Shown: positions 8,921 to 17,833, counted from the stretch's first letter. The stretch is 64,000 nucleotides of DNA from Candidatus Scatomonas merdigallinarum (GCA_018716305.1 DVKB01000023.1:1-64000); one strand, 5' to 3'. The notes: a model not told the origin generated them from the letters alone. Numbers and translations are program-made.

Positions 8921-9646
8921 ATGGAAGCAGCGGAAAAACTGCAGAAGATCATTGACGCACATGATAATCTGGTTTTTTTTGGAGGCGCGGGAGTTTCCAC
9001 AGAGAGCGGGATTCCGGATTTTCGCAGTGTGGACGGGCTGTACCATCAGCACTACGAGTATCCTCCGGAAACCATCTTAAGCCATAGCTTTTTTATGCGG
9101 AATCCGGAAGGCTTCTATAAGTTTTATCATGATAAAATGCTGGCTTTGGATGCAGAGCCCAATGCGGCCCACAGAAAACTGGCGGAGTTGGAAAGGGCAG
9201 GAAAGCTTAAAGCTGTGATTACCCAGAACATTGACGGGCTGCACCAGAAAGCGGGAAGCCGAAAAGTACTGGAACTGCATGGAAGTGTGCATCGGAATTA
9301 CTGTATGAAGTGCCATCAGTTTTATGACGCCTGGTATATAAAAAACGCCCCGGGGGTTCCGAGGTGCGAGACCTGCGGCGGTATGATCAAGCCGGACGTA
9401 GTACTCTATGAGGAAAGCCTGGATCAGAACGTCCTGCAGGAATCTGTCTTGGCGATTTCCCGGGCTCAGGTACTGATTGTGGGAGGAACTTCACTGGTGG
9501 TATATCCGGCGGCGGGGCTGCTGCGTTATTTTCAGGGAGAAGCCCTTGTGGTGATCAATAAGGGGGCGACTTCCGCGGACCGGAACGCGGATCTGCTGAT
9601 TCAGGAACCCATCGGGCAGGTGCTGGGCCAGATTATAGTGAGGTAG
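8921..9646 (+). CDS. NAD-dependent protein deacylase (Sir2 family)
   Basis: 241 residues. It removes acyl groups from protein lysines using NAD+. The NAD motif GAGVSTESGIPDFR spans residues 22-35, TQNIDGLH is at 101-108, and the catalytic His120 lies in LELHGS. Four zinc cysteines are at 128, 131, 149 and 152 (CMKC and CETC). There is no obvious class U or class III Tyr-Arg pair that I could assert, so acyl preference is left open. AGGGAGG lies 8 bases before ATG. It follows the sortase gene by 27 bases and precedes DUF951 by 6, so the three likely share a transcript. Confidence 0.94.
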   Translation: MEAAEKLQKIIDAHDNLVFFGGAGVSTESGIPDFRSVDGLYHQHYEYPPETILSHSFFMRNPEGFYKFYHDKMLALDAEPNAAHRKLAELERAGKLKAVITQNIDGLHQKAGSRKVLELHGSVHRNYCMKCHQFYDAWYIKNAPGVPRCETCGGMIKPDVVLYEESLDQNVLQESVLAISRAQVLIVGGTSLVVYPAAGLLRYFQGEALVVINKGATSADRNADLLIQEPIGQVLGQIIVR

Positions 9647-9652
9647 CGGGAT

Positions 9653-9841
9653 ATGACGTATGAAGTAGGAGATATTGTCAGACTGAAAAAACCGCATCCC
9701 TGCGGCAGCTACGAGTGGGAGATCCTGAGAGTGGGGGCGGATTTCCGGCTGAAATGCACCGGCTGCGGCCATCAGATTATGACCCCCAGAAAACAGGTGG
9801 AAAAAAATACCAGAGGACTGCGCAAAAAAGGGCAAAATTGA
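9653..9841 (+). CDS. DUF951 domain-containing protein
   Basis: 62-residue basic protein of the DUF951 family. It starts YEVGDIVRLKKPHPCGSYEWEILRVG and has a CxxCGH motif (residues about 40-44) that could bind a metal or nucleic acid; that function is inferred. In many Firmicutes DUF951 genes sit beside ssb, rpsF or chromosome-partition genes, and here ssb is next. The ssb promoter's -35 box overlaps its last codons. Confidence 0.88.
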   Translation: MTYEVGDIVRLKKPHPCGSYEWEILRVGADFRLKCTGCGHQIMTPRKQVEKNTRGLRKKGQN

Positions 9842-9866
9842 CTTTCAAGTACATTTATGGTATGAT
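9838..9866 (+). promoter_or_regulatory. promoter of ssb
   Basis: TTGACT (9838-9843), 17-bp spacer, TATGAT (9861-9866), 50 bp before the ssb start. It overlaps the end of the DUF951 gene, so ssb can be expressed separately from the sortase-sirtuin run. Confidence 0.78.
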
Positions 9867-9915
9867 AAATGTCCGTGATATACAATAAAACCGAAGACGC
9901 ATTGAGGTAGATAAA

Positions 9916-10386
9916 ATGAACAAAGTTATTTTAATGGGAAGACTCACAAGAGATCCGGACATCCGTTATTCCGCGGGGGAAAATTCCACGGCTGTTGCCA
10001 GATATACCCTGGCGGTGGACCGCAGGTTCAGAAGAGACGGGGAACAGACAGCAGATTTTATCAGCTGCGTGGCGTTTGGAAGAACCGCTGAATTCGCGGA
10101 AAAATATTTCCATCAGGGAATCCGTATTGTGATCAGCGGAAGAATCCAGACAGGCAGTTATACCAACAGGGATGGAGTAAAGGTGTATACAACGGATGTA
10201 GTGGTGGAAGAGCAGGAATTCGCTGAGAGCAAAAGCGCCAGCGCGGAAAACAGCGGCGGTTTCGGCGGAGGATACCGTCAGTCCCAGGCTGCCGCTCCGG
10301 CTCCCGCCCCTGCAGCCGCCTCCGCTTCCGCGGACGGATTTATGAATATTCCGGACGGGATTGATGAGGAACTTCCGTTTAACTAA
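9916..10386 (+). CDS. ssb: single-stranded DNA-binding protein
   Basis: 156 residues. The OB fold (residues 1-105) starts MNKVILMGRLTRDPDIRYS and includes the YTLAVDRRF and FISCVAFGRTAEF segments. A Gly/Gln/Ala/Pro-rich disordered tail ends in the acidic tip DGIDEELPF, the protein-docking peptide of SSB. It coats single-stranded DNA during replication and repair. It carries its own promoter and is followed by a hairpin, so it seems to be a single-gene transcript rather than the usual rpsF-ssb-rpsR operon. Confidence 0.96.
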   Translation: MNKVILMGRLTRDPDIRYSAGENSTAVARYTLAVDRRFRRDGEQTADFISCVAFGRTAEFAEKYFHQGIRIVISGRIQTGSYTNRDGVKVYTTDVVVEEQEFAESKSASAENSGGFGGGYRQSQAAAPAPAPAAASASADGFMNIPDGIDEELPFN

Positions 10387-10416
10387 ATAATTTCCGGCAC
10401 GCATGGATAATATAGA

Positions 10417-10455
10417 AAGGTGACTGGATGCTGCGCGGCAGTTCCCAGTCACCTT
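10417..10455 (+). terminator. hairpin terminator after ssb
   Basis: AAGGTGACTGG (10417-10427) pairs perfectly with CCAGTCACCTT (10445-10455); the 17-nt loop contains a second small stem. Only a weak T-rich tail (ATCTTCC) follows. Confidence 0.6.
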
Positions 10456-10504
10456 ATCTTCCCTGTGCCAGCGGAGTCGTAAAAGAACTTTTGGGAGCAA
10501 TAAC

Positions 10505-12559
10505 ATGAATCAGTCCAAAAAAATGAGATTGACCGGGCGGATGCGCAATTATCTGAGCTGGCCCTTCTGGCTGGCGCTTCTGCTTGCGGCTGTCAATGTC
10601 GGTACTTATTTTCTGGATCAGGAGGCAGGCTGTCTGGTCAGCTGCGGGATTCTGATATATCTGACTGTAGCGGTGATTTTGTACCGCAGAAAAAAGGCCT
10701 GTATTTTTAATGATCTGGTAACCTTTGCCACCCAGTACGGGCAGGTGCAGAAACAGCTTCTGGCAGAGTTTTCGCTTCCCTACGCGGTTACGGACGAGCA
10801 GGGGAGACTGCTGTGGTTTAATCAGGCTTTTGCGGAACTGACAGGAAAAGAGCGATCCTATCGGAAATCCATTTCCAATATTTTTTCAGACATTACCATA
10901 GATAAATTTCCGGAATCTGAGGAAGAGGTGGATTATACCCTTTCCTACCTGAGACGGGATTACCGCATTTATCTGAAAGGAATCAATGTGGATTCCCTGA
11001 TCAGCAATTCAGAACTCCTGGAGCAGGACGCAGGCAGCAGTACCTGTATTTACGCGGTCTACCTGTTTGATGAGACGGATTTGAACGAGTACATCCGCCG
11101 CTGTCAGGAAGAGACCATGATTACGGGCCTGATCTATCTGGATAACTATGAAGAAGCGCTGGAAAGCGTGGAGGAAGTGCGCCGTTCTCTTCTTACGGCT
11201 CTTTTGGATCGGAAGATCAACAAATATTTCCATGAGATAGACGGACTTGTCAAAAAATTTGAAAAGGACAAATATTTTCTGGTCATGCGCAGCCGGTCGC
11301 TGGAGAAGCTGAAGGAAATGAAATTCAGCATTCTCCAGGAGGTGAAGACGGTAAATATCGGCAATGAGATGGCGGTTACCATCAGCATCGGTATCGGCGC
11401 CAACAGCGGAAGCTATAATAAGAACGCGGAATACGCCAGGATCGCTATCGATCTTGCTCTGGGCAGAGGCGGCGACCAGGTGGTCATCAAAGAGGGAGAT
11501 AAGATTTCCTATTTCGGCGGCAAATCCCAGGCAGTGGAGAAAAACACCCGAGTGAAGGCCAGAGTAAAGGCCCATGCGCTGAAAGAATTCATGGACAGCA
11601 AAGAAAAAGTAGTCGTTATGGGGCATAAGATCATCGACGCGGATTCTTTTGGAGCGGCGGTGGGGATTTACCGCATGGCCAAAACTCTGAATAAAAAGAC
11701 CCACATCGTGATCGATAACATTACGTCCTCCATCCGTCCGCTGATCCAGGCCTTTGAGCAGGATCCGGATTACGACGCCCACATGTTTGTGAACTGCCGC
11801 GACGCCAAGGAGATCGCGGACGAAAATACCCTGGTGGTGGTGGTGGATACAAATAATCCAAAATATACAGAATGCGAGGAGCTGCTGTATCAGACCAAGA
11901 CCATAGTGGTTCTGGATCACCACAGGCAGGGAAGCGATGTGATTCCTAATTCCGTATTGTCCTATATTGAACCCTACGCCTCCTCTGCCTGCGAGATGGT
12001 GGCGGAGATCCTGCAGTATTTTACCGAGGGGGTGCGGATCCGCAATATAGAGGCGGACGCCATCTACGCGGGCGTCATGGTGGATACAGACAATTTCACG
12101 CAGAAAACCGGTGTGCGCACGTTTGAGGCGGCGGCCTTTCTGCGCAGATGCGGAGCGGATGTGACCCGGGTAAGAAAAATGTTCCGGGAAAATATGAATG
12201 ACTATCGGGCGCGGGGTGAGGCGATCAAAAACGCGGAGCTTTTCCGCGACAGCTTCGCGATCTCGGTGTGCCCCAGTGATTATGTGGAAAGTCCTACCGT
12301 GGTGGGCGCTCAGGCGGCCAATGAACTGTTGAATATTGTGGGAGTAAAGGCTTCCTTTGTACTGACGGACTATAAAGGAGTGATCTACGTCAGCGCCCGG
12401 GCCATTGACGAGGTAAATGTGCAGATTATCATGGAGCGCATGGGCGGCGGCGGACATCTGAATATCGCCGGATGTCAGCTTCAGGGGATGTCTGTAGACA
12501 ACGCGAAAATGTATTTGAAGAGAACTCTGGCGGAGATGCTGGAGGGAGGAGAGATCTGA
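10505..12559 (+). CDS. gdpP: GdpP-type cyclic-di-AMP phosphodiesterase (DHH family)
   Basis: 684-residue membrane enzyme that hydrolyses c-di-AMP. Order: two membrane helices (about 18-36 and 42-60), a PAS-like sensor domain (85-150), a degenerate GGDEF domain (about 170-310), then DHH and DHHA1 domains. Metal and catalytic motifs are visible: [29 protein letters not shown], and [12 protein letters not shown] near the C-terminus. The GGDEF loop does not show an intact GG(D/E)EF, as is normal for GdpP. It overlaps rplI by one base (ATGA) and heads the gdpP-rplI-dnaB set, an order conserved in many Firmicutes. Confidence 0.94.
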   Translation: MNQSKKMRLTGRMRNYLSWPFWLALLLAAVNVGTYFLDQEAGCLVSCGILIYLTVAVILYRRKKACIFNDLVTFATQYGQVQKQLLAEFSLPYAVTDEQGRLLWFNQAFAELTGKERSYRKSISNIFSDITIDKFPESEEEVDYTLSYLRRDYRIYLKGINVDSLISNSELLEQDAGSSTCIYAVYLFDETDLNEYIRRCQEETMITGLIYLDNYEEALESVEEVRRSLLTALLDRKINKYFHEIDGLVKKFEKDKYFLVMRSRSLEKLKEMKFSILQEVKTVNIGNEMAVTISIGIGANSGSYNKNAEYARIAIDLALGRGGDQVVIKEGDKISYFGGKSQAVEKNTRVKARVKAHALKEFMDSKEKVVVMGHKIIDADSFGAAVGIYRMAKTLNKKTHIVIDNITSSIRPLIQAFEQDPDYDAHMFVNCRDAKEIADENTLVVVVDTNNPKYTECEELLYQTKTIVVLDHHRQGSDVIPNSVLSYIEPYASSACEMVAEILQYFTEGVRIRNIEADAIYAGVMVDTDNFTQKTGVRTFEAAAFLRRCGADVTRVRKMFRENMNDYRARGEAIKNAELFRDSFAISVCPSDYVESPTVVGAQAANELLNIVGVKASFVLTDYKGVIYVSARAIDEVNVQIIMERMGGGGHLNIAGCQLQGMSVDNAKMYLKRTLAEMLEGGEI

Positions 12560-13005
12560 TGAAAGTAATATTGATGGAAGATGTAAAAAGCCTTGGAAAA
12601 AAGGGAACGATTGTGAATGTAAGCGACGGGTACGCCAGAAATATGCTGATTCCCAAGAAGCTGGGAGTGCCCGCTACGCCAAAGAATCTGAATGATCTGA
12701 AACTGCAGAAAGCCCATGAGGAAAAAACTGCCCAGGAGGCACTGGCGGCAGCAAAGGAGCTGGGCGCAAAAATAGAAGCTTCAGAGATTACAGTTTCAAT
12801 CAAGACCGGAGAGGGCGGGAAGGTGTTCGGATCGGTTTCCGCCAAGGAGATCGCGGAGGCCGCAAAAGAACAGCTGGGTCTGGAACTGGATAAGAAGAAA
12901 CTGGTTCTGGACGGAACTATCAAGGAACTGGGAACGACAGAAGTCGCGGTAAAACTGCATTCTCAGGTGACAGCGAAGCTGAAGGTGCAGGTAAGAGAAG
13001 CTTAG
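12559..13005 (+). CDS. rplI: 50S ribosomal protein L9
   Basis: 148 residues. The N-terminal rRNA-binding domain starts [21 protein letters not shown] and continues to [13 protein letters not shown] long connecting helix rich in K, E and A leads to a C-terminal domain ([14 protein letters not shown]). The start is the ATG that overlaps the gdpP stop, with GGAGGGAGGAGA just upstream; an upstream in-frame extension to 12472 is only open frame inside gdpP. Confidence 0.97.
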   Translation: MKVILMEDVKSLGKKGTIVNVSDGYARNMLIPKKLGVPATPKNLNDLKLQKAHEEKTAQEALAAAKELGAKIEASEITVSIKTGEGGKVFGSVSAKEIAEAAKEQLGLELDKKKLVLDGTIKELGTTEVAVKLHSQVTAKLKVQVREA

Positions 13006-13018
13006 GAGGAGAGACCTG

Positions 13019-14359
13019 ATGGAGGAGGCACTGATAAAAAGAATACTGCCCCACAGTGTGGAGGCGGAACAGTCGGTGATCGGCTCCATGCTGATGGGAC
13101 GGGAGGCGATTATGACCGCCTCCGAAATGCTCACCAGCGATGATTTTTATCAGCGCCAGTATGGAATTATTTTCGATGCGATTCTGGAACTCTCCAACGA
13201 GGGAAAAGCCGTTGATGTAGTGACTTTGCAGAACCGTCTTCGTGAAAAGGACGTGCCGCCGGAAATTTCTGAAATGGAATTTATGCGGGATCTGCTGAAT
13301 ACCGTTCCCACATCAGCCAATATTAAGCATTATGCGGGGATTGTCAGCGAAAAAGCGATTCTGCGCAGACTGATCCGGCTCACCGAAGAAATCGAGAATG
13401 AATGCTATCTGAATCGGGAGCCGGTGGAGGAGATCCTGGACACCACGGAAAAAAAGATGTTTCAGCTTCTCCAGCAGAGGGATTCCGGGGATATGGTTCC
13501 CATCCGGCAGGTGGTCATGGATACCCTGGAAAACATCGAGAAGGCCTCCCGGACCAAAGGCAACGTGACGGGTCTGCCTACAGGATTTACGGATCTGGAT
13601 TATAAAACATCCGGATTTCAGAATTCTGATCTGATTCTGGTAGCTGCCAGACCCTCCATGGGAAAAACGGCCTTTGTTTTGAATATCGCTCAGTACATGG
13701 CCTTTAAAAAGGATCTTTCAGTGGCCATTTTCAGCCTGGAGATGTCCAAGCAGCAGCTGATGAACCGGCTTCTGTCTATGGAGTCCCGGGTAAACTCCCA
13801 GAGCATGCGGACCGGAAATCTGAAAGATGAGGACTGGAGCAAACTGATCGAGAGCGCGGGAGTCATTGGAGATTCTAACCTGATCATTGATGACACGCCG
13901 GGAATTACCGTTCGGGAACTTCGATCCAAGTGCAGGCGCTACAAGCTGGAGCATGGACTGGATATTATAATGATTGATTATTTGCAGCTCATGAGCGGCG
14001 GGGGAAGAGGAAGCGATTCCCGTCAGCAGGAGATTTCGGAGATTTCCCGGTCTTTAAAAGCTCTGGCCCGGGAACTGAATGTGCCGGTGGTGGCCCTGTC
14101 TCAGTTGAGCCGCGCGGTGGAGAGCAGAACGGATCACCGCCCCATGCTGTCAGATCTCCGGGAATCCGGCGCCATAGAGCAGGATGCGGATGTGGTTATG
14201 TTTATTTACCGGGATGATTATTATAAAAAAGATTCCGACATGAAAGGAATCGCTGAAATCATTATCGCGAAACAGAGAAACGGCCCCATTGGTACGGTGA
14301 ATCTGGTCTGGCTGCCGGATTATACCAAATTTATGAACCTGGAGCAGGAGCGGAGATAA
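13019..14359 (+). CDS. dnaB: replicative DNA helicase
   Basis: 446 residues. Hexameric helicase that unwinds DNA ahead of the replication fork. The N-terminal helical domain (LPHSVEAEQSVIGSML) is followed by a RecA-like motor: Walker A in AARPSMGKTAF near residue 220, the FSLEMS segment, Walker B around IIMIDYLQLM, and QLSRAVE with the SDLRESGAIEQDADV motif. AGGAGGAGAG precedes ATG 13019. It follows rplI by 13 bases. No intein is present. Confidence 0.97.
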   Translation: MEEALIKRILPHSVEAEQSVIGSMLMGREAIMTASEMLTSDDFYQRQYGIIFDAILELSNEGKAVDVVTLQNRLREKDVPPEISEMEFMRDLLNTVPTSANIKHYAGIVSEKAILRRLIRLTEEIENECYLNREPVEEILDTTEKKMFQLLQQRDSGDMVPIRQVVMDTLENIEKASRTKGNVTGLPTGFTDLDYKTSGFQNSDLILVAARPSMGKTAFVLNIAQYMAFKKDLSVAIFSLEMSKQQLMNRLLSMESRVNSQSMRTGNLKDEDWSKLIESAGVIGDSNLIIDDTPGITVRELRSKCRRYKLEHGLDIIMIDYLQLMSGGGRGSDSRQQEISEISRSLKALARELNVPVVALSQLSRAVESRTDHRPMLSDLRESGAIEQDADVVMFIYRDDYYKKDSDMKGIAEIIIAKQRNGPIGTVNLVWLPDYTKFMNLEQERR

Positions 14360-14419
14360 GCTTCCCGCGCTCCGGCGCGGAATCAGGGACTGCTGCCATA
14401 TTTTGTCGAACGAATTTCG

Positions 14420-14447
14420 TTGTATTGCACCGGCTGGATGCTATAAT
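14420..14447 (+). promoter_or_regulatory. promoter of MerR-like gene
   Basis: TTGTAT (14420-14425), 16-bp spacer, perfect TATAAT (14442-14447). The leader then contains a GC-rich stem (14458-14464 with 14484-14490) with a C/G-rich 19-nt interior just ahead of the ribosome site. Confidence 0.65.
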
Positions 14448-14516
14448 GAAAGCAGGTGCCGCCGGGGGAGCTCCCGCGGGAGACGGCGGCGACTCTTAAC
14501 AGGAAGGGGCAGAAAG

Positions 14517-14951
14517 ATGGAGCAGACCATGTATTCCGTAGCTGAGGCGGCAGAACTGACCGGTGAGAAGTCCTCCGCGCTCAGATACTGGGAGGAACAG
14601 TTTGGGCTGGACATAAGAAGAAACCCCAGGGGGAGCAGATGGTATACGGCAGGAGATATCCGCATGTTTCTGTGCGTCTGTGAACTGAAGAAAAAGGGAC
14701 TGCAGCTGAAAGAAATCCGTGAGATTATTCCGATTCTGCGGACGCAGGCATACGCCCCGGAAGAACAGCAGCGCCGGGAGAGATTTTATCAGATTCTGGA
14801 ACAGCTGATGGAAAAACTTCGTGGGAAAAGGCAGCAGGAGGAGAGATACAGACGGCTGGACCAGGCCATCCGGCGGCATCAGATTGCCAGAAAACAGATT
14901 GCGGTGACAGAAGAGCAGGGCCGGAAGAAAAGAAAAAGAAACAGACAATAA
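14517..14951 (+). CDS. MerR-family helix-turn-helix regulator
   Basis: 144 residues. The N-terminal winged helix-turn-helix of the MerR type reads MYSVAEAAELTG, ALRYWEEQFG and a wing with NPRGSRWYTAGDI, followed by LKKKGLQLKEI. The C-terminal part is a charged helix, likely a coiled coil, ending in a KKRKRNRQ basic tail with no cysteines for metal sensing. Start ATG 14517 follows AGGAAGGGG; the frame stays open upstream, but only through the GC-rich leader hairpin. No obvious target operon apart from itself. It shares a terminator with the convergent ferredoxin gene. Confidence 0.82.
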   Translation: MEQTMYSVAEAAELTGEKSSALRYWEEQFGLDIRRNPRGSRWYTAGDIRMFLCVCELKKKGLQLKEIREIIPILRTQAYAPEEQQRRERFYQILEQLMEKLRGKRQQEERYRRLDQAIRRHQIARKQIAVTEEQGRKKRKRNRQ

Positions 14952-14999
14952 AAGATAAGAGACAGAAGATCATCTGAAGATCGTCTGTCTCTTATCTTT
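14951..14999. terminator. bidirectional terminator between regulator and ferredoxin
   Basis: A 16-bp perfect stem (14951-14966 with 14984-14999). The ends are A- and T-rich, so the structure gives a U-tract for transcripts from both strands. It separates the converging MerR-like and ferredoxin genes. Confidence 0.85.
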
Positions 15000-15023
15000 A
15001 CTGTGCGTATAACTCCTGAAAAA

Positions 15024-15194
15024 TTATTCAGCAGAAATTGCGCCGGTAGGACATGCAGCTTCGCAGGAACCGCAATCTACGCATGCGTCAGCGTCGATTA
15101 CATATTTTCCATCACCCTCGCTGATCGCGTCAACAGGGCACTCGCTTACACAGGTTCCACAGGATACACACTCATCAGAAATTACATGTGCCAT
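15024..15194 (-). CDS. 2[4Fe-4S] ferredoxin
   Basis: 56-residue clostridial-type electron carrier. Two CxxCxxC...CP motifs are present: [12 protein letters not shown] and [12 protein letters not shown], each binding a [4Fe-4S] cluster. The start is MAHVIS at 15194, because GAAGGAGG lies 9 bases upstream; the longer frame (MKEDIK) would place that ribosome site inside the gene. It has its own promoter on the minus strand. Likely the general low-potential ferredoxin of an anaerobe. Confidence 0.95.
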   Translation of the reverse strand: MAHVISDECVSCGTCVSECPVDAISEGDGKYVIDADACVDCGSCEAACPTGAISAE

Positions 15195-15254
15195 CTTTAT
15201 ATCCTCCTTCAATAGTGCATTAACTGTAAACCCCTCATCCTGGGTTCTATGCTC

Positions 15255-15283
15255 ATTCTAATATAAGTCTTCAGAGATTACAA
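15255..15283 (-). promoter_or_regulatory. promoter of ferredoxin gene
   Basis: On the minus strand TTGTAA (15278-15283), 17-bp spacer, TAGAAT (15255-15260), about 60 bp before the start codon. Confidence 0.6.
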
Positions 15284-15324
15284 GTATAAAAATAGAAACA
15301 TTTTTTAGCGGAACCGCTTTTTTC

Positions 15325-15353
15325 TTGCGCCGGTGTTGAAAAGGTATTATAAT
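15325..15353 (+). promoter_or_regulatory. promoter of DUF1858 gene
   Basis: TTGCGC (15325-15330), 17-bp spacer, perfect TATAAT (15348-15353). Closely similar in layout and flanks to the promoter at 16815-16843. Confidence 0.65.
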
Positions 15354-15386
15354 GAGAAAGCATAACGAAAAAGGAGGAATCTGAAA

Positions 15387-15587
15387 ATGGCTAAAGTGAC
15401 GAAGAGCATGACCATCGGCGAATTGCTTCAGTTAGATCAAAATATTGCAGTGATTTTAATGCGGGCAGGTATGCACTGCCTGGGCTGCCCTTCTTCCCAG
15501 GCGGAGTCCCTGGAAGAGGCTGCCATGGTCCATGGGCTGGATGCGGATGTGCTGGTAGCCCAGATTAATGATTTTCTGAGTAAATAA
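15387..15587 (+). CDS. DUF1858 domain-containing protein
   Basis: 66 residues, single-domain DUF1858 (hybrid-cluster-protein-associated disulfide domain). The signature [16 protein letters not shown] lies around residues 31-46, with Cys31 and Cys34 able to form a redox disulfide; the family is proposed to take part in thiol or iron-sulfur chemistry. AAAGGAGGA precedes ATG by 10 bases. It is transcribed divergently from the ferredoxin gene across a 190-bp region with both promoters, which hints at linked redox roles (inference). Confidence 0.9.
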   Translation: MAKVTKSMTIGELLQLDQNIAVILMRAGMHCLGCPSSQAESLEEAAMVHGLDADVLVAQINDFLSK

Positions 15588-15609
15588 CAGAAAGTCGGGG
15601 AAGACACAG

Positions 15610-15647
15610 GAGCCGGTTCTCTGCCATGAGCGGGATCGGCTCTTTTT
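15610..15647 (+). terminator. terminator after DUF1858 gene
   Basis: GAGCCG (15610-15615) pairs with CGGCTC (15637-15642) and is followed by TTTTT. The 21-nt interior is GC-rich. Confidence 0.75.
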
Positions 15648-15684
15648 CTGTCCGCGGATATAGCCGGCAGGCGGCCGTGAAATA

Positions 15685-16437
15685 TTAAAACAGATATTTC
15701 AGCCGGAACCAGCAGGTATAAGCATAGGAAAATCCCAGGGAAGCATACAGACGTATGGCGGGATAATTTTTATCTACAACCTGAAGGTAGGCGTTTTTAG
15801 CCCCTCTCTGGCGTCCGTTCTGCAGAATTGTCCGGCAGATGGCGCTGGCGTAGCGGCGCCTCCGGTAATCCGGATGTACATGAATGGCATATACGCCGAT
15901 GTAATCCCGATCCAGAATCCCCAGACCGGTAGCGGCGACGCGTCCGCCCTCATGAATAGAGACGCAGATGGTTTCTTTTGGGATTGCCCTGTACATAGAG
16001 GGAACTACCTGTTTGTGCATGACGTTTGTGGTTCCTTTCAGGGCGAAAAGAGCCTGGATCCAGGAATCGGGAATAAAATTGCTGACATCCACCCGAATGG
16101 GAAGAGGTTCTTCCGCAAGCTGTTCCAGGGACATGGTCATCACATGGGTGGTATGTTCCCTGACATATCCCTTCTGCTCCAGCAGCGCGTCAAAGCTTTC
16201 AGGAAGAAGGGGGGAAATTTTAAAAATAGAGGGAGTGCCCCACTGCTGATAAGCTTCTTCACAGTACGCGATTTTTGTGTCAAGGGGGAGGGTGGAGACA
16301 CCGATCTGCTCCACGCAGTTGGTGCGGTGGGTATAAAAATAGGAAAAACGCAGCAGCCATCCGTCATAGATCTGGATCTGGTGGGATGGCCAGGCGTTCA
16401 GGGAAAGATCCTCAATCGTTTTAATTCGTGAATTCAT
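15685..16437 (-). CDS. GNAT family N-acetyltransferase
   Basis: About 250 residues. The C-terminal half has the acetyl-CoA-binding GNAT core, VYAIHVHPDYRRRRYASAI (motif A with RRRRYA) and then NAYLQVVDKNYPAIRLYASLGF (motif B). The N-terminal half is less conserved (NAWPSHQIQIYDGWLLRFS) and matches two-domain GNATs of unknown substrate. I start it at 16437 (MNSRIKT), with GAGGT 8 bases upstream; the open frame continues to 16557 only through repeat sequence. It is encoded opposite to its neighbours, and its 5' side borders the repeat patch. Confidence 0.85.
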   Translation of the reverse strand: MNSRIKTIEDLSLNAWPSHQIQIYDGWLLRFSYFYTHRTNCVEQIGVSTLPLDTKIAYCEEAYQQWGTPSIFKISPLLPESFDALLEQKGYVREHTTHVMTMSLEQLAEEPLPIRVDVSNFIPDSWIQALFALKGTTNVMHKQVVPSMYRAIPKETICVSIHEGGRVAATGLGILDRDYIGVYAIHVHPDYRRRRYASAICRTILQNGRQRGAKNAYLQVVDKNYPAIRLYASLGFSYAYTCWFRLKYLF

Positions 16438-16539
16438 GGGGCAACCTCGTTTTCCGGAACATTTATCCCCGCGGGCAGCGCGGGCGCATAGTTCCATCAG
16501 AATGTTATAGACGGTCCGGCAAATGAGCATGGGCATCCG

Positions 16540-16584
16540 CGCCAGCGCGGCCCGCATGCCTTTTTGCCGCTTGTCTCATATTAT
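16540..16584 (+). repeat. 45-bp direct repeat, copy 1
   Basis: The sequence from CGCCAGCGC to CTCATATTAT is repeated at 16730-16774 with 43 of 45 identical bases. Both copies are outside genes, in the 450-bp gap between the GNAT gene and the 16888 gene. Confidence 0.9.
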
Positions 16585-16613
16585 GAGCAACCCGACAAAT
16601 GGGCATGAGACAC

Positions 16614-16703
16614 GGATTGCTCCGCACTTTGTGCTCCCGCAATCCTAAAAACACCTCAAATCCGCTCATTTTTCTGCGAAAAATGGCTGCTTTTCGGTGT
16701 TTT
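16614..16703. repeat. two consecutive long palindromes
   Basis: First hairpin: GGATTGC (16614-16620) with GCAATCC (16639-16645), enclosing GCAC-TTT-GTGC. Second: AAAACACC (16648-16655) with GGTGTTTT (16696-16703), enclosing an 8-bp stem CATTTTTC/GAAAAATG on a 3-nt loop (16667-16685). They lie between the two 45-bp repeats. The arrangement looks like a mobile or REP-like non-coding repeat. Confidence 0.85.
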
Positions 16704-16729
16704 GCGCGGCATAAAGTCATGCTTGCCTG

Positions 16730-16774
16730 CGCCAGCGCAGCCCGCATGCCCTTTTGCCGCTTGTCTCATATTAT
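16730..16774 (+). repeat. 45-bp direct repeat, copy 2
   Basis: Second copy of the repeat at 16540-16584 (43/45 identity), 190 bp downstream, same orientation. Confidence 0.9.
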
Positions 16775-16814
16775 AATATGCGGTGAAAAATCAGACAAGT
16801 CAGAATTGGTTTTC

Positions 16815-16843
16815 TTGCATAATTGGGGAAAAGGGGTTATAAT
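16815..16843 (+). promoter_or_regulatory. promoter of SipW-like membrane protein gene
   Basis: TTGCAT (16815-16820), 17-bp spacer, perfect TATAAT (16838-16843), 45 bp before the start codon. Confidence 0.78.
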
Positions 16844-16887
16844 GAGTCTGTTACTGTTATGAAAGCATCACAAGGAGTAGATACGAG

Positions 16888-17805
16888 ATGTCAAAAGTAC
16901 TTAAAGTATTTGTCAATATTATCCTGATACTTTTTATTCTGGTGGCAGCGGCTCTGTTTGTTCCTCCACTGCTGGGGGTTTCCACTGTTGTATCGGAGAA
17001 CGGTATGGAAACCAATATTCAGACCGGCTCAGTGGTATATGGAGTGAGCAGCAGGGTAAGCGGCCTGGAAGTGGGGGATAAGATTATCGAAACGGAAGAA
17101 AATTCCGCCTATGTATATGAAATTACGGCAATCGACGCGGAAAACGAGACAGTGGAAGTGACAGCCGCTGAGGGGGATACTCCCTCTGAGATCGCTTTGA
17201 GAACTTCCGTCCGAAAGGCAGTGATCACTGTTCCGCTGATCGGCTATGTGTCCATCGCTATGCAGACTGCCCAGGGAAGGATTGTGCTGGGATTGGCGGT
17301 GGTTCTGCTGATTGTGCTCTTTATTGTGGCGGAAGTCTGGAGCCGCAAAGATGACGGAGACGAAGAGGACGAGGAGGAAGAAGACGCGGATCAGTTCTAT
17401 GCTAATCTGGCGGAGCAGAAGAAAAAAGCGGACGAGGAGGAAGAGAGAAAGTACCGCCGCAAGCAGGAGGAATCAGAGACGCAGGCGGAACAGATAACCC
17501 TGGAGGAAGCAGAGCCGGAAAAGGCAGACAGTTCACACAGCCGGGAAAACGATATGGACGATGTCCAGGCAGCCCTGGAGGCGGCGCTGGTGAGCCAGCA
17601 GATGCCCAGCCAAAACCAGCCGGTGGAAATGCCGCCGGAAGAGGAACCTTCCGTTTCTCTCAAGCCGGACGAGATTGAACTGGCGATTCCGGCCAGAAGC
17701 GTGGAGGACCTCCTGCAGGAGGCTTACGCCAAGGGGGAAGATCCCAAAGTGGAGAAAGACGAACTGACCGGAGTGACCTTTGTAGACCTGTCAGACTGCC
17801 TCTAA
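16888..17805 (+). CDS. SipW-like membrane protein lacking the catalytic serine
   Basis: 305 residues. Layout: membrane helix (about 5-28), an extracytoplasmic beta domain (30-115), a second membrane helix (about 128-150), and a long acidic, E/K/D-rich cytoplasmic tail (155-305). The external domain follows the order of SipW-type signal peptidases: VVSENGMETNIQTGSVVYG at the usual SGSMEP site, then LEVGDKI, a YEITAID strand, and ITVPLIGYVSIAMQT before the last helix. At the nucleophile position (the Ser before Met in the family) there is Gly39, and the following Pro is Thr42, so peptidase activity is not expected. AAGGAG precedes ATG by 11 bases. Similarity is by eye; the tail is unique. Confidence is high for a gene, moderate for the family. 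Confidence 0.62.
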   Translation: MSKVLKVFVNIILILFILVAAALFVPPLLGVSTVVSENGMETNIQTGSVVYGVSSRVSGLEVGDKIIETEENSAYVYEITAIDAENETVEVTAAEGDTPSEIALRTSVRKAVITVPLIGYVSIAMQTAQGRIVLGLAVVLLIVLFIVAEVWSRKDDGDEEDEEEEDADQFYANLAEQKKKADEEEERKYRRKQEESETQAEQITLEEAEPEKADSSHSRENDMDDVQAALEAALVSQQMPSQNQPVEMPPEEEPSVSLKPDEIELAIPARSVEDLLQEAYAKGEDPKVEKDELTGVTFVDLSDCL

Positions 17806-17833
17806 AATAGAAGAAGGATTTCAACAGCCGGCC

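Noticed and set aside
14403-14516. Longer MerR-like start
   Set aside because: The extension is the GC-rich leader hairpin; AGGAAGGGG precedes ATG 14517.
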